Shown here piece after piece: positions 44,483 to 55,701 of a DNA stretch of 64,000 nt. Position 1 is the first letter of the stretch. Every line of letters starts with the position of its first letter. Origin of the DNA: Polynucleobacter kasalickyi. GTDB lineage: Bacteria > Pseudomonadota > Gammaproteobacteria > Burkholderiales > Burkholderiaceae. The notes beneath the pieces were generated by a model. That model saw only the letters and a list, made by a program, of their open reading frames with translations, was not told the origin of the DNA and did not search any database. The stretch is taken from assembly GCF_900176405.1 (NCBI RefSeq), contig NZ_FWXJ01000003.1:207000-270999 (forward strand), in the 5' to 3' direction. A program made the position numbers and the translations under genes.

Positions 44483-45547
44483 CTAACCTAGAAATGACCA
44501 TTCAAGGGACTTTCCCGCATTTAAAGGAACAATTTCTTCTGCACCGAACTGATACGACAAAGGAATCGTTTGTGAAGTTTTCTCTAGAGTGATTTTTCGG
44601 GTATTTCTCGGCAAGCCATAAAAATCTGGCCCCCTAAAAGAGGCGAAGGCTTCTAATTGTTGTAATTTACCAACAGACTCAAAGGCTTCAGCATAAAACT
44701 CCATCGCTTGTGGCGCCGTAAAGCACCCTGCGCAACCACATTCATGCTCCTTCAAATGTTTAGCGTGAGGTGCACTATCGGTGCCTAAGAAGAATCGATG
44801 CGAGTCGCTTGTGGCCGCATTGAGCAAAGCAATCCGATGCTTTTCTCGTTTTAATACCGGTAAGCAGTAAAAGTGAGGGCGAATCCCCCCTTGAAATATT
44901 GCATTGCGGTTATAAAGTAAATGGTGCGCGGTAATAGTTGCACCAATTTCACCAAGATTTTTTGTGTCGGCGGAATCCACATACTCGACAGCTTGGGCCG
45001 TCGTAATGTGTTCAAACACAACCTTGAGTTTTGGGTGGCGCATTCTTAATGGATGAAGCACTTCATCAATAAAAACAGCCTCACGATCAAATAAATCAAC
45101 CTCTGATTTGGTAACCTCTCCATGCATTAATAGAGGCATGGCATGCTGTGCCATAGCGTCTAATACTTCGTCACATTTTGTCAGGTTTGTTACTCCAGCA
45201 TCACTGTTGGTGGTAGCACCAGCGGGATACAATTTAAAACCAATAATGCCTGCTTCTTTAGCTTTCGCAATTTCAGAAGCCTTCGTATTGTCCGTTAAAT
45301 ACAGAGCCATTAACGGAGTAAAAGCTTGATCCTGCTCAGGTAAGCCCTTCAAAGCTTGCATAATTCTTGCCTGATATTGTTGGGCTAACTCGACCGAAGT
45401 GACCGGTGGCCTGAGGTTTGGCATGATGAGGGCACGTCCAAATTGTTTGGTCGTGTGGGCTAAAACATCTTTGAGGACAGCGCCATCACGAATGTGTAGA
45501 TGCCAATCATCTGGTTGGGTTATGGTTAATTTAGTAGTAGATGTCAT
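44483..45547 (-). CDS. pyrC: Dihydroorotase (class II, PyrC type)
   Basis: PyrC closes N-carbamoyl-aspartate to dihydroorotate in pyrimidine synthesis. The 354-residue sequence has the metal-binding 'DDWHLHIRDG' (His-x-His) and the region of the carboxylated lysine in 'IIGFKLYPAGATTNSDAGV'. 'LLMHGEVT', 'FEHITTAQAVEY' and 'LGTDSAPHAKHLKE' (catalytic Asp) are also present. It is a typical short proteobacterial enzyme. It is followed at once by rnpB on the same strand. Confidence 0.97.
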   Translation of the reverse strand: MTSTTKLTITQPDDWHLHIRDGAVLKDVLAHTTKQFGRALIMPNLRPPVTSVELAQQYQARIMQALKGLPEQDQAFTPLMALYLTDNTKASEIAKAKEAGIIGFKLYPAGATTNSDAGVTNLTKCDEVLDAMAQHAMPLLMHGEVTKSEVDLFDREAVFIDEVLHPLRMRHPKLKVVFEHITTAQAVEYVDSADTKNLGEIGATITAHHLLYNRNAIFQGGIRPHFYCLPVLKREKHRIALLNAATSDSHRFFLGTDSAPHAKHLKEHECGCAGCFTAPQAMEFYAEAFESVGKLQQLEAFASFRGPDFYGLPRNTRKITLEKTSQTIPLSYQFGAEEIVPLNAGKSLEWSFLG

Positions 45548-45553
45548 TTTATT

Positions 45554-46894
45554 TCACTTGAAATTCATTAAAAGTATTCTAAAGTCATTTACATTCGTCA
45601 GGGTTGGTCCAGTCATCACTAGTCCGCCGACTTGTGCGAAGAACCCATAAGAATCATGGATTGTTAGGTAATATTGACTATCTAAACCAAGCTCTTTTGC
45701 TCGGCCTAAGACTTCATCGTCAAAATAGGCTCCCGCATTATTTTCACTGCCATCGATGCCATCAGTGTCCGCAGCTAAAGCAGCAAAACATTTTCGGTCT
45801 TTAGATGCATCTAATAAAGCCAATAAAAATTCTGCACAACGTCCGCCGCGCCCCTTAATATGAGACGGGATAGTTACTGTAGTCTCCCCCCCCGAAATCA
45901 AAGCAACGGCTTGGTCTGGCTTACTGTTCAAAAACTCTTGTATTTGTTGGAGCTGTACTACCGCTTGCTCCTTAGATTCTCCACTAATTTGATCACCCAG
46001 GACAATCGCTTGCATACCTTGTGCTTCACAAAATTTAGCAGCGCTATGCAGACTTTGCATGGCCGTGGCATACACCTCATTGTGAATATGCAATACCTCT
46101 GGATCATTCTTCTTCAATGTTTCTGAGATTTTCCCCTCTACTCCATCTCTCAAATGCTTGAGTATTTTCGGACTAATTTGCGATTCATCCAATTGGTACT
46201 TCTGCAAAATATGGATGGCATCTAAATAAGTCGATGGATCAACGGCACAAGGGCCACTAGCAATATCAGCTGGTTGATCGCCAATCACATCAGAAATAAT
46301 AAAGGCATGCACTTTGACACCCCTTGACACCGCCAACCGCGCTAAATTACCACCCTGGATTTGAGATAAATGCTTTCTCACCACATTCATTTGCTCAATG
46401 GGCGCTCCACTTCGCAATAATGCTTGGGTAAGCACTTGCATGTCTGTTAGTTCAATGCCATCCACCGGCAAGGTAAGTAAACTAGAACCACCGCCTGAGA
46501 TAAGAACAATGAAATGGTCCTCTGGCTTTAGTTCCTGGACACATTTCAACATCTCTGTTGAGGCAGTAATGCAAGCTTGATCTGGTACTGGATGAGCGGC
46601 TTGTCGAACAATAATTTTTCTATTGGGTAATGGCGTTGCCACATCGTGCTCATACCTGGTCACAACCACCCCGCGGAACTGGAGATCGGGCCAATGAGAC
46701 TGGGCATGTTTTTCAAAGGCGTCCGCCATAGAGGCAGCTGCTTTACCTGCTCCAATGACTAAGCAATTACCACTTAATCCATTTGGAAAAGATTTTTTTA
46801 GCGCTTGAGGTAGAGCAATTTGTGGATCTGCCACATTTAAGGCGGCTTGATAGGCTCCAAAAAGAACTTGTTTTGCACTAGCGAGTTTCATCAT
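45554..46894 (-). CDS. Glycerate 2-kinase (MOFRL/DUF4147 type)
   Basis: The 446-residue protein belongs to the class of glycerate kinases that phosphorylate D-glycerate at C2, sometimes called TtuD or hydroxypyruvate-reductase-like. The DUF4147 domain has 'LVIGAGKAAASMADAFE', 'HPVPDQACITASTEML' and 'IVLISGGGSSLLTLPVDGI'. The C-terminal MOFRL domain ends with 'LAADTDGIDGSENNAGAYFD'. It sits just upstream of pyrC (6-bp gap) and downstream of the ABC exporter. It would feed glycerate from glyoxylate into glycolysis, which suits the nearby glycolate-oxidase-like protein. Confidence 0.9.
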   Translation of the reverse strand: MMKLASAKQVLFGAYQAALNVADPQIALPQALKKSFPNGLSGNCLVIGAGKAAASMADAFEKHAQSHWPDLQFRGVVVTRYEHDVATPLPNRKIIVRQAAHPVPDQACITASTEMLKCVQELKPEDHFIVLISGGGSSLLTLPVDGIELTDMQVLTQALLRSGAPIEQMNVVRKHLSQIQGGNLARLAVSRGVKVHAFIISDVIGDQPADIASGPCAVDPSTYLDAIHILQKYQLDESQISPKILKHLRDGVEGKISETLKKNDPEVLHIHNEVYATAMQSLHSAAKFCEAQGMQAIVLGDQISGESKEQAVVQLQQIQEFLNSKPDQAVALISGGETTVTIPSHIKGRGGRCAEFLLALLDASKDRKCFAALAADTDGIDGSENNAGAYFDDEVLGRAKELGLDSQYYLTIHDSYGFFAQVGGLVMTGPTLTNVNDFRILLMNFK

Positions 46895-46899
46895 GATGA

Positions 46900-48729
46900 T
46901 TAATTAACTTCCTCATCCTTTGCTTCTTTTTGTTGTAAATGCCAAATTTCAGCATATTTTCCCTGCAACTGGATGAGTTCTTCGTGGGTGCCACGCTCCA
47001 CAATTTTGCCATCATCCATCACTAATATTTGTTCGGCATGAATCACCGTTGATAGTCGATGGGCAATGACTAAAGAAGTACGATTCACTGTTAATTTATC
47101 AATTTCTGATTGAATCGCATTTTCAGTTTTAGAGTCCAAAGCGGAAGTAGCTTCATCAAAAATAACCAAGGCTGGATTTTTTAATAGGGTACGAGCAATT
47201 GCGACGCGCTGCTTTTCGCCACCAGAAAGTTTTAAGCCACGTTCACCCACTGCTGTCTTATAACCATCGGGCAAACTAATGATGAAATCATGGATGTGCG
47301 CAGTCCGAGCAGCCATCTCGACTTCCTCTTGACTAGCGCCTGGCTTTCCATAAGTAATGTTGTAACCAATCGTGTCATTGAATAACACCGTATCTTGAGG
47401 GACGATACCAATTAATTTTCTTAAACTACTTTGTTGATATTGACTAATATCTTGTCCGTCAATCGTAATTTTTCCAGATTGGATATCGTAAAACCGGAAC
47501 AGAAGTCTTGATAAAGTGCTTTTTCCGGAGCCACTATGGCCAACTACCGCAGTAGTTGTCCCAGCCTTAATTTCAAAAGAAACACCTTTCAATATGGCTC
47601 GATTAGACTCATATGAAAAATAAACATCATTAAAAACTACGTTAGGACCAAGTGCTGGATTGTGCAATTGCAAAGCTTTCGCATCTTGAATATCCTCTAC
47701 CTCTTTATTCTTTGAGAGGATCCCAAACATGTTACCCATATCAATCAAGGCTTGTTTGATTTCTCGATAAATAACCCCTAAAAAATTTAACGGAATGTAT
47801 AGCTGAATCATTAAGGTATTGATCAGTACTAAGTCGCCTAAGGTAAGTCTACCGTCCTCAACGCCGACTACAGCACGCCATAAAATAGCAATTAAACCAG
47901 TCACAATAATGCATTGCTGGCCAATATTTAAAACCGCTAAAGATTTTTGCGATTTGATGGCCGCAGCTTGATAACTCACTAAGAAGGTATCGTAACGTCT
48001 TGTTTCAAAGGCTTCATTGCCGAAGTACTTTACGGTCTCAAAGTTTAATAAAGAATCAATCGCCTTTTGATTGGCACTCGTATCCATTTCATTCATCTTG
48101 CGACGATATTTTGTCCGCCATTCAGTAATTTTTACGGTAAACAGGATGTAAAAAGCAATCGCTACAAAAGTAATTCCAGCAAAAACCCAATCATAGTTCC
48201 AGCCCAAATAAATTAAAACAATTAAAAACTCAATGCAAGTGGGCACAATGCTATATAAGGAATAAGAGATAAGAGACTGAATCCCGCGGGATCCACGATC
48301 AATATCTCTACTAACTCCACCTGTTTGCCGACCTAAATGAAAGCGTAAGGACATGGCATGCAAATGTTGGAAAACCTCAATTGCAATCTGACGGATTGCA
48401 TTTTGGGTAACTTTAGCGAATAAGAACTCCCTTAGCTCAGTGAAGACAGAACTAGCGAGCCGCAACAAACCATAAGCAAAAATTAAACTTAATGGAAAAA
48501 TTAAATACCGCTTCGGGTCATTGGGTGCAAAGGATAAGTCATCAATTAAGTGTTTCAAAATAATGGGGATACCAATATTGGAAACCTTCGCTAAGATTAA
48601 ACAACTCATGGCTAAAGCCACCCTCAAAGGATACTTTAGTACATAGGGAAGCAATGTCTTAATGGTCTTAGCATCACCTAATTGATGAGGCGATGGAGCA
48701 GAAGCTTCCCTGTCAGCGGAATGACGCAT
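46900..48729 (-). CDS. Atm1/AtmA-type ABC exporter (fused permease-ATPase)
   Basis: The 609-residue half-transporter has a six-helix membrane domain (about 30-320) and an ATPase domain with Walker A 'GHSGSGKSTLSRLLF', signature 'LSGGEKQRVAIARTLL' and Walker B 'ALVIFDEATSALD'. 'AMSLRFHLGRQTGGVSRDID' and 'DSLLNFETVKYFGNEAFE' are characteristic of the Atm1/HMT1 (ABCB7) group, which exports glutathione-linked compounds connected to Fe-S or metal handling. It starts 46 bases past the aspS terminator region. Confidence 0.9.
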   Translation of the reverse strand: MRHSADREASAPSPHQLGDAKTIKTLLPYVLKYPLRVALAMSCLILAKVSNIGIPIILKHLIDDLSFAPNDPKRYLIFPLSLIFAYGLLRLASSVFTELREFLFAKVTQNAIRQIAIEVFQHLHAMSLRFHLGRQTGGVSRDIDRGSRGIQSLISYSLYSIVPTCIEFLIVLIYLGWNYDWVFAGITFVAIAFYILFTVKITEWRTKYRRKMNEMDTSANQKAIDSLLNFETVKYFGNEAFETRRYDTFLVSYQAAAIKSQKSLAVLNIGQQCIIVTGLIAILWRAVVGVEDGRLTLGDLVLINTLMIQLYIPLNFLGVIYREIKQALIDMGNMFGILSKNKEVEDIQDAKALQLHNPALGPNVVFNDVYFSYESNRAILKGVSFEIKAGTTTAVVGHSGSGKSTLSRLLFRFYDIQSGKITIDGQDISQYQQSSLRKLIGIVPQDTVLFNDTIGYNITYGKPGASQEEVEMAARTAHIHDFIISLPDGYKTAVGERGLKLSGGEKQRVAIARTLLKNPALVIFDEATSALDSKTENAIQSEIDKLTVNRTSLVIAHRLSTVIHAEQILVMDDGKIVERGTHEELIQLQGKYAEIWHLQQKEAKDEEVN

Positions 48730-48741
48730 AAATATATTTCC

Positions 48742-48770
48742 AAAAAAAATCCCACTGTTTAGGTGGGATT
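48742..48770 (-). terminator. Intrinsic terminator of aspS
   Basis: The 8-bp stem AATCCCAC with GTGGGATT (48748-48755 and 48763-48770) has a 7-base loop. On the minus strand it is followed by a T-rich run (48742-48749), directly downstream of the aspS stop. It separates aspS from the ABC exporter. Confidence 0.8.
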
Positions 48771-48775
48771 AAAAC

Positions 48776-50578
48776 TTATAAAGTTGTTTGTGTAGTATTT
48801 CGCAAACGAATATGTAATTCCCTCAATTGCTTTTCATCAACAAAGCTTGGCGCTTGAGTTAAAAGACACTGTGCTCTTTGTGTTTTAGGGAAGGCAATCA
48901 CATCACGGATCGAATCAGCGCCCGTCATCATGGTGACAATCCGGTCAAGTCCAAAAGCGATACCACCATGAGGAGGTGCGCCATATTTCAAGGCATCCAA
49001 TAAGAAGCCGAATTTTGCTTGAGCTTCACTCGCGCCAATTTTTAGAGCCCGGAAAACTTCACTTTGGACTGACTCTTTATGGATACGCACAGAACCACCG
49101 CCAATTTCCCAGCCATTCAGAACCATGTCATAAGCCTTCGCTAAACAACTACCTGGATCTGTATCAAGGATACTTAAATGCTCGTCTTTCGGGCTAGTAA
49201 ATGGATGATGACATGCCACCCAACGCGCATTCTCATCATCATATTCAAACATTGGGAAATCGACTACCCATAATGGCTTCCAAGCCTTTGTAAAGAGCCC
49301 TTTAGAACTACTCCATTCTGAGTGTCCAATTTTTACACGTAAGGCGCCCATCGCGTCATTTACTACTTTAATCGTATCAGCACCAAAGAAAATAATATCG
49401 CCGTCCTGCGCACCAGTGCGTTCTAGAATTGCTTTAACTGCTGCATCATGGAGATTTTTTACAATCGGTGACTGCAAGCCATTACGGCCTTCGGCAATTT
49501 GATTTACTTTAATCCAAGCAAGTCCTTTAGCACCATAAATACTCACGAATTTTGTGTATTCATCAATTTCACTTCTTGAAATCTCTGCACCACCTGGAAT
49601 ACGAAGACCAACTACTCGGCCATTATCAGAATTTGCTGGGCCTGAGAAGACTTTGAAATCCACATCTTTCATGACATCAGTTAGTTCAGTAAACTCTAAG
49701 TTGACGCGGAGATCTGGCTTATCAGATCCGTACTTTGCCATTGCCTCAGAATATGGCATTACAGGAAATGGATTGGCAAGTTCTACATCCATTACAGTTT
49801 TGAAAATATGACGGATCATGTTTTCAAATAAGTCACGAATTTCTAACTCATCCATAAAGGAAGTTTCACAGTCAATCTGTGTAAACTCAGGCTGACGATC
49901 TGCTCTTAAATCTTCGTCACGGAAACACTTAACAATTTGATAGTAACGTTCAAAACCTGCCACCATTAATAATTGTTTAAATAATTGGGGTGATTGAGGT
50001 AAGGCAAAAAATTGTCCGTCATGAACTCGTGAAGGCACTAAATAGTCCCTTGCACCTTCTGGTGTACTCTTCGTCAACATCGGCGTTTCAATATCAATAA
50101 AGCCAGAGTTATCCAAATATTTTCTGCATTCCATTGCAACGTTGTAACGCAAACGTAAGTTCTTTTGCATTTGTGGACGACGTAAATCTAACACGCGATG
50201 GGTTAGACGGGTAGTTTCTGAAAGATTATCATCATCCAATTGGAATGGTGGTGTTACTGACGCATTTAAAACAATCAATTCTTTACAAAGGATTTCAATT
50301 TTGCCAGTGGTTAAATCTGCATTTTGCGTTCCTTCTGGACGGGCTCTTACCAAACCCTTTACTTGAATACAAAACTCATTTCTTACGCCTTCAGCACTTT
50401 TAAATACATCTTCTCTATCTGGGTCACAGACAACTTGTACGAAGCCATGACTATCTCTTAAATCAATAAAGATCACGCCACCGTGATCACGTCTTCTATT
50501 TACCCAACCTGCCACACTGACTTCTGTGCCAATTTCTTTTTCTGTTATTAATCCTGCTGAATGACTACGAATTGACAT
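48776..50578 (-). CDS. aspS: Aspartyl-tRNA synthetase
   Basis: This class II synthetase has about 600 residues from ATG 50578; the open frame extends upstream to 50650 but '[17 protein letters not shown]' matches the family start. The N-terminal OB fold ('[20 protein letters not shown]') recognises the anticodon. Catalytic motifs include '[20 protein letters not shown]', '[18 protein letters not shown]' and '[20 protein letters not shown]', with the bacterial insertion domain between. Beta-proteobacterial AspRS is often non-discriminating and also charges tRNA-Asn; that cannot be decided here. Confidence 0.97.
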   Translation of the reverse strand: MSIRSHSAGLITEKEIGTEVSVAGWVNRRRDHGGVIFIDLRDSHGFVQVVCDPDREDVFKSAEGVRNEFCIQVKGLVRARPEGTQNADLTTGKIEILCKELIVLNASVTPPFQLDDDNLSETTRLTHRVLDLRRPQMQKNLRLRYNVAMECRKYLDNSGFIDIETPMLTKSTPEGARDYLVPSRVHDGQFFALPQSPQLFKQLLMVAGFERYYQIVKCFRDEDLRADRQPEFTQIDCETSFMDELEIRDLFENMIRHIFKTVMDVELANPFPVMPYSEAMAKYGSDKPDLRVNLEFTELTDVMKDVDFKVFSGPANSDNGRVVGLRIPGGAEISRSEIDEYTKFVSIYGAKGLAWIKVNQIAEGRNGLQSPIVKNLHDAAVKAILERTGAQDGDIIFFGADTIKVVNDAMGALRVKIGHSEWSSSKGLFTKAWKPLWVVDFPMFEYDDENARWVACHHPFTSPKDEHLSILDTDPGSCLAKAYDMVLNGWEIGGGSVRIHKESVQSEVFRALKIGASEAQAKFGFLLDALKYGAPPHGGIAFGLDRIVTMMTGADSIRDVIAFPKTQRAQCLLTQAPSFVDEKQLRELHIRLRNTTQTTL

Positions 50579-50612
50579 ACGAAAACCTTTTGATAAAAAT
50601 GAATAATTAAAG

Positions 50613-51230
50613 TTATTGGCCTGCTGGAGGCACAGTACCCATCGAAACAATGTGCTTCAAAGCATCTTCGACGGAGATAGAAAGTTCAATGACACTATCC
50701 TTTGGTACGATCATAAAAAATCCTGATGTAGGGTTTGGTGTCGTAGGAACAAATACATGGATATGCGGGGTGCCTAGCTTTTCAGCAACTTCCCGCATAG
50801 GCGTTCCCGTCTGAAAAGCTATTGTCCAAGAATTTTGATGGGGGTAGCGAATCAAGACAGCTTTTTTGAAGGCCTCTCCACTACTCGAAAGTAAAGTATC
50901 AGATACTTGCTTCACACTGGAATAAATCGATCTGACAATTGGAATTCTGTTAAGAATTCGTTCCCAAATCTTTAACCACCAACGTCCAGCAAAGGTAATC
51001 GCAATCATTCCTGTCAGCATCATGCTGAAAATAACGATCAAAATCCCCACGCCTGGAATATTTCTAAAATCCCTCAATGGCATGGTTGAACTGGTAGGCA
51101 TTACGGTAATAATCGCCGACATGACGGAACCAAAAACCCCGTCTAAGATGCCAAGAGCCCAGGTTATTACCCAAATGGTAATAGCCAACGGAGCCCAAAC
51201 GAGAATCCCAGCGATAAAGTATTTTTTCAT
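50613..51230 (-). CDS. DUF502 family membrane protein
   Basis: The product has about 205 residues from ATG 51230 ('[20 protein letters not shown]'); ATG 51260 is an alternative. Two membrane spans (about 5-28 and 57-80) are followed by a soluble domain with '[20 protein letters not shown]' and '[20 protein letters not shown]', the DUF502 hallmarks. Function unknown. It commonly precedes aspS in Burkholderiales, as it does here (34-bp gap). Confidence 0.9.
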   Translation of the reverse strand: MKKYFIAGILVWAPLAITIWVITWALGILDGVFGSVMSAIITVMPTSSTMPLRDFRNIPGVGILIVIFSMMLTGMIAITFAGRWWLKIWERILNRIPIVRSIYSSVKQVSDTLLSSSGEAFKKAVLIRYPHQNSWTIAFQTGTPMREVAEKLGTPHIHVFVPTTPNPTSGFFMIVPKDSVIELSISVEDALKHIVSMGTVPPAGQ

Positions 51231-51291
51231 GATTTTTTGCCTTAATCCTCTATTATCCATCTTTTAAGTGCCAGATGGAAGATTAGAAACT

Positions 51292-52719
51292 CTAGGCGAG
51301 TGGTTCTGCGTCTCGAATTAAATTGGCAGGGACAAAAAGGCTACCCGCAATCATCCCCAACAAACTGCAGAGCAAGCCTATCATTTGTGGGGGAACCATG
51401 CCATCTGGATAGGCAAACTCAGCCAATAACCAGGTACTAATACCAAATAAAACCGATAATAGCCCTCCCATTGGGTTTGCTCTTTTCCAATAAATGCCAA
51501 AGACTAACGGAATAAAGGCTGCAACTAGAGTGACTTTATAGGCGCTTTCAACCATCTTAAAAATAGATAATTCGGAGTGCATCGCTAAAATAGTGACCAT
51601 GACGGTAAAAACTAATACTGTTAGCCGCATCACTACTAACATCTGACGCGGGTTTAAATGTTTAAAAGCGCCTTTAATGATATTTTCAGAAATCGAGACC
51701 GAGGGTGCCAGTAGCGTGGCACTCGCACAACTCTTTAGAGCAGAAAGTAAGGCCCCAAAAAACATTACTTGAGCAAATAACGGCGTATGTTTCAGAATTA
51801 ATTGCGGCAAAATCAATTGTGGGTCCGTTTCCATATTGGTTTTAACTAACTCTGGGTCAATCAAAGTTGCTGAGTATGCCAAAAACATCGGTAAGAAAGC
51901 GAAACAAAAATAGAGAACACCGCCTAAAATTGCGGCATTTTGGGCGATTTTAGAAGTTTTGGAAGATGTCACTCGTTGAAATACATCTTGCTGTGGAATG
52001 GAACCAAGCATCATCGTACAGAGTGCAGAAATAAAACCAATGATGGCGGTTGCATTCGCTTCCGGGAAAAAATTAAATAACCCGGCCTTATTTGCATGCT
52101 CAATGACTGTAAAAACGCCGCCTGTTAAACCAGTAATTTCATGCCCAATAAAAAATAGCCCGACCACAACAATGATCATTTGTAGAAAATCAGTAATTGC
52201 TACCGCCCACATTCCGCCAAAAAGAGTGTAGATTAAAACGCTTCCAGAGCCAATTAACATCCCAGTACTTTGACTAATACTACCTTCTGATGCCACATGA
52301 AAAACAAGTCCGAGAGCCATGATTTGGGCTGAAACCCACCCCAAGTAAGATGCTGCAATACATAGCGTAATTAAAATTTCGACCGTTCTGCCATATTTAT
52401 CACGATAAAAATCGCCAATTGTTAGAAACTTCTTTTGATAAAGGGGTTTTGCAAAGAACAGGCCAACTAATATTAGGCAGAGCGAGGAACCAAATGGATC
52501 TGCCACCACAGCACCTAAGCCACCATTCAAAAATGTTGCTGGCGCACCAAGTACAGCCTCAGCACCAAACCAAGTTGCAAATACAGTGGCTGTGACCACA
52601 TACATTGGCAAACTATGTCCAGCAGCAGCAAAATCGGTTGCATTTTTTACCTTTAAGGAAGCGAATAAGCCAATTGCAACCGAAATGATCCAATAAGCGA
52701 TTACGTACCAAAAAAGCAT
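51292..52719 (-). CDS. Sodium:solute symporter family transporter
   Basis: This 475-residue protein has about thirteen membrane spans with LeuT-fold SSS features. The first spans carry 'VTATVFATWFGAEAVLGAPA', and 'GGMWAVAITDFLQMIIVVVG' is the typical SSS signature region. Na+-coupled uptake is expected; the solute may be a carboxylate, proline or similar compound and cannot be told. It follows ubiB by 10 bases on the same strand but is not obviously related to it. Confidence 0.88.
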   Translation of the reverse strand: MLFWYVIAYWIISVAIGLFASLKVKNATDFAAAGHSLPMYVVTATVFATWFGAEAVLGAPATFLNGGLGAVVADPFGSSLCLILVGLFFAKPLYQKKFLTIGDFYRDKYGRTVEILITLCIAASYLGWVSAQIMALGLVFHVASEGSISQSTGMLIGSGSVLIYTLFGGMWAVAITDFLQMIIVVVGLFFIGHEITGLTGGVFTVIEHANKAGLFNFFPEANATAIIGFISALCTMMLGSIPQQDVFQRVTSSKTSKIAQNAAILGGVLYFCFAFLPMFLAYSATLIDPELVKTNMETDPQLILPQLILKHTPLFAQVMFFGALLSALKSCASATLLAPSVSISENIIKGAFKHLNPRQMLVVMRLTVLVFTVMVTILAMHSELSIFKMVESAYKVTLVAAFIPLVFGIYWKRANPMGGLLSVLFGISTWLLAEFAYPDGMVPPQMIGLLCSLLGMIAGSLFVPANLIRDAEPLA

Positions 52720-52729
52720 AGCGAAGTAT

Positions 52730-54310
52730 CTAGTTAATTAATAGTAGTAGGATGAAACCACCAGTGCAGACGCCGATGAAGAATACACTAACGAATTTCC
52801 ATGCCACATTAGTCTTTTTGGACAGTTTCAACTCATTAATTAATTCATCTAATTGCTGTTCCTGCTTGCTGTTGATATTCTTTTCTAATAGTGTAGTGAT
52901 GAGACGCGGAATCGTCGGAATGGTTTGAGCCCAATGTGGTGCTTCTTTTTGCATTTTATGAAAAAAGCCTTTAAACCCAATTTGCTCATTCATCCAGTTT
53001 TGCATAATTGGCTTCACGGTCTTCCACAAATCTAAATCAGGGTCTAACTGCCTACCCAATCCCTCCACGTTCAGCAAGGTTTTTTGGAGCAAAGTTAATT
53101 GCGGCTGAATTTCCACCTTAAAGCGTCTCGATGTTTGAAAGAGTCTTAATAAAACTAATCCTAAAGAGATATCTTTCAGTGGTCGATCAAAGTAAGGCTC
53201 ACAAACTGCTCGCACAGCGCCCTCTAGTTCTTCCACTTTTGTTTCTGCTGGCACCCATCCGGATTCAATATGGAGTGCTGCAACTCGATGATAATCACGA
53301 TTAAAAAATGCTAAAAAGTTTTGTACGAGATAGTTTTTATCCACCTCAGATAAGGTACCAACAATACCAAAGTCCAAAGAAATCAATCGCCCAAAGGTTT
53401 CTGGTGCAGTACTCACCATAATATTGCCAGGATGCATATCGGCATGGAAAAAACCATGTGCAAAGGCTTGTGTAAAAAACACCTCCACACCATCAACTGC
53501 AAGTAATCGTAAATCAACACCTGCTGCTTTTAGTTCATCTAGTTTTGCAATGGAGATGCCATCCATACGTTCCATGACCATTACATTAGGATGGCAAAAA
53601 TCCCAATACACCTCTGGGATCATGATTTTTGTTGAGCCCTCAAAATTTCTACGTAATTGACTACAGTTCGCAGCTTCTCTTAAAAGGTCTAGCTCATCAT
53701 GAATCGTTGTATCAAAACCTGCCACAACTTCACGTGGTTTAAGCCGCTTACCATCATAAGAAAACTTCTCAATCATGCGTGCAAGGCTATGCATCAGGGC
53801 TAAATCACTTTCGATGACTTTTATAATGTTTGGTCTTAGCACCTTAACGGCAACGGCTTTACCCACTAAATCAGAATTCTTAGCATCACCCTTCAAAACC
53901 CCAAAATGAACTTGCGCAATCGAAGCACTAGCAACGGGATCAACCTCAAATGATGCAAAAATTTCAGAGATAGGCTTACCCAATGCTTTTTCTACAATTC
54001 TGGCAGATTCTTCACTCGAAAACGGTGCCACCTGATCTTGTAGCTTAGCCAGTTCATCAGCAATGTCTTCAGGAAGCAAGTCTCGTCGCGTAGATAATAC
54101 CTGACCAAATTTAATAAATACTGGGCCAAGAGCCTCTAAAGCCAAACGTAATCTTTCTCCCCGTGGACGGTTGCGAGAGGGGTTGAACTTGGCCAAGGGA
54201 TAAATAAGCAGGGAAAGCAAACTAGGCCTTAGCGCTTTTTTTAGTAAATCAAATAAGCCATAAAACCATAGAATATGGAAAATTTTAATAATTCGACTTA
54301 CTTTTTTCAT
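52730..54310 (-). CDS. ubiB: Ubiquinone biosynthesis regulatory kinase-like UbiB
   Basis: UbiB is an atypical kinase/ATPase of the ADCK/Coq8 family needed for ubiquinone synthesis. The 526-residue sequence has the family 'KxGQ' motif in '[20 protein letters not shown]', the Ala-rich loop '[11 protein letters not shown]', the nucleotide-binding Lys in 'AVKVLRP', and '[13 protein letters not shown]' with '[10 protein letters not shown]'. Two membrane spans end the protein. Its ATG overlaps the ubiJ stop. Cluster order ubiE-ubiJ-ubiB is standard. Confidence 0.96.
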   Translation of the reverse strand: MKKVSRIIKIFHILWFYGLFDLLKKALRPSLLSLLIYPLAKFNPSRNRPRGERLRLALEALGPVFIKFGQVLSTRRDLLPEDIADELAKLQDQVAPFSSEESARIVEKALGKPISEIFASFEVDPVASASIAQVHFGVLKGDAKNSDLVGKAVAVKVLRPNIIKVIESDLALMHSLARMIEKFSYDGKRLKPREVVAGFDTTIHDELDLLREAANCSQLRRNFEGSTKIMIPEVYWDFCHPNVMVMERMDGISIAKLDELKAAGVDLRLLAVDGVEVFFTQAFAHGFFHADMHPGNIMVSTAPETFGRLISLDFGIVGTLSEVDKNYLVQNFLAFFNRDYHRVAALHIESGWVPAETKVEELEGAVRAVCEPYFDRPLKDISLGLVLLRLFQTSRRFKVEIQPQLTLLQKTLLNVEGLGRQLDPDLDLWKTVKPIMQNWMNEQIGFKGFFHKMQKEAPHWAQTIPTIPRLITTLLEKNINSKQEQQLDELINELKLSKKTNVAWKFVSVFFIGVCTGGFILLLLIN

Positions 54311-54972
54311 GGTGTATTTTTATTCTGTAGATGTTGCATTAACCGCTCAATACGCTTTTCTGTTCGTTCAACATCATCTCTTAAAACTCTTAGCTCTGAT
54401 TTAAATTGGCCGAGGGTCAATTGATCTACAAGAATGTTTTTTTCATTGACTAAATAGCCTTGAATGCCAGTCTTCAAATCTTGGATAGCAGCCTTGCCGT
54501 ACTCCACCATCGTTTTTGACCGGTGGGTCATTTTGGCTGCAACTGCATCACCAAATAATCTTGATAAGTCTTCTTCTACTTCCCAATGTAAATCCGTTGC
54601 CAATCGATTCAGGTCAGAAGCAAGGTCAACATCTCCGGCAATTTTTATATGTCGAAGTGCCGCCGTTTTACCCCCAGAAAGATAGCCCCATACTGCATCT
54701 TGACTCACAGAAAATGTGACGGAGGGCTGAATAATTGTTTTCTGGTCAAGTGACTCTTTCATTACTCCATCCAGTGATAACTGGGGATTGGAAAAATATC
54801 CGCCGATGATTTGCAACATGACTTCACCCACAGGTAACTCGAGTAATAAGACCTTTCCATCATGTTGAGACAATAGTCGATGGGCCCATGCTTCCTGTCT
54901 TATCAGATGGTTTAATGCTTTGCAGGTAATGTCAACAAATGGCAACATGTAATTGTTAGAACTTATAACCAA
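54307..54972 (-). CDS. ubiJ: Ubiquinone biosynthesis accessory factor UbiJ (SCP2 domain)
   Basis: This 221-residue lipid-binding accessory protein scaffolds the soluble ubiquinone-synthesis complex. The N-terminal SCP2-like domain (about 30-125) binds polyprenyl intermediates; the C-terminal part is coiled-coil ('[20 protein letters not shown]'). It overlaps ubiE by 17 bases and ubiB by 4. A Met at residue 9 would remove most of the overlap with ubiE and is a plausible alternative start. Confidence 0.9.
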   Translation of the reverse strand: MVISSNNYMLPFVDITCKALNHLIRQEAWAHRLLSQHDGKVLLLELPVGEVMLQIIGGYFSNPQLSLDGVMKESLDQKTIIQPSVTFSVSQDAVWGYLSGGKTAALRHIKIAGDVDLASDLNRLATDLHWEVEEDLSRLFGDAVAAKMTHRSKTMVEYGKAAIQDLKTGIQGYLVNEKNILVDQLTLGQFKSELRVLRDDVERTEKRIERLMQHLQNKNTP

Positions 54973-55687
54973 TATGAAGGGCTACAATCCCCCCCGTAAA
55001 TCGATGCACATCAACCCGATCAAAGCCACTTTCTAGCATCATTTGTTTTAATGTTTCTGCATCCGGATGCATCCGAATGGATTCAGCTAAATATTTATAA
55101 CTTTCTGAATCATTGGCAATTGTTTTACCTAACCAAGGTAACACTTTAAAAGAGTAAACATCATAGATCGGCTTCAGTTGATCAATTGGCTTTGAGAACT
55201 CTAGCACCATCGTCTTACCACCTGGTTTAGTCACCCGACACATTTCTTTTAAGGCGAGTTCTTTATGCGTCATATTTCTTAAGCCAAAAGATACCGTCAC
55301 TAAATCAAAGTAATTTTTTGGGAAAGGGATTTTCTCAGCATCTAACTGAACACAAGGCAAAATTGCCCCCTGATCAATCATGCGATCACGACCAACTTCT
55401 AACATCGAAGAATTAATGTCACTTAACCAGACTTCACCTGTGGACCCAGCTTTTTTCGAAAAGGCGAGTGCAAGGTCTCCAGTACCTCCAGCAATATCTA
55501 AAACTTTTTGACCATTTTGTACATTAGCAATACCAGTCGTAAAAAATTTCCAAATACGATGCATGCCAAAGGACATTAAATCATTCATGATGTCGTATTT
55601 ATTTGCTACGGAGTGAAAAACGCCAGCAACTTTATTGGCTTTTTCTGACTCATCAACTTTTTGATACCCAAAATGGGTTTGTGCCAT
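54956..55687 (-). CDS. ubiE: Ubiquinone/menaquinone C-methyltransferase
   Basis: UbiE is the SAM-dependent methyltransferase that methylates the ring carbon in ubiquinone synthesis. The 243-residue sequence has '[17 protein letters not shown]', the SAM loop '[20 protein letters not shown]', '[20 protein letters not shown]' and the C-terminal '[14 protein letters not shown]', all signature UbiE blocks. It follows the DUF971 gene by 14 bases. Confidence 0.97.
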   Translation of the reverse strand: MAQTHFGYQKVDESEKANKVAGVFHSVANKYDIMNDLMSFGMHRIWKFFTTGIANVQNGQKVLDIAGGTGDLALAFSKKAGSTGEVWLSDINSSMLEVGRDRMIDQGAILPCVQLDAEKIPFPKNYFDLVTVSFGLRNMTHKELALKEMCRVTKPGGKTMVLEFSKPIDQLKPIYDVYSFKVLPWLGKTIANDSESYKYLAESIRMHPDAETLKQMMLESGFDRVDVHRFTGGIVALHIGYKF

Positions 55688-55701
55688 CTTTTTAACTCCA
55701 G

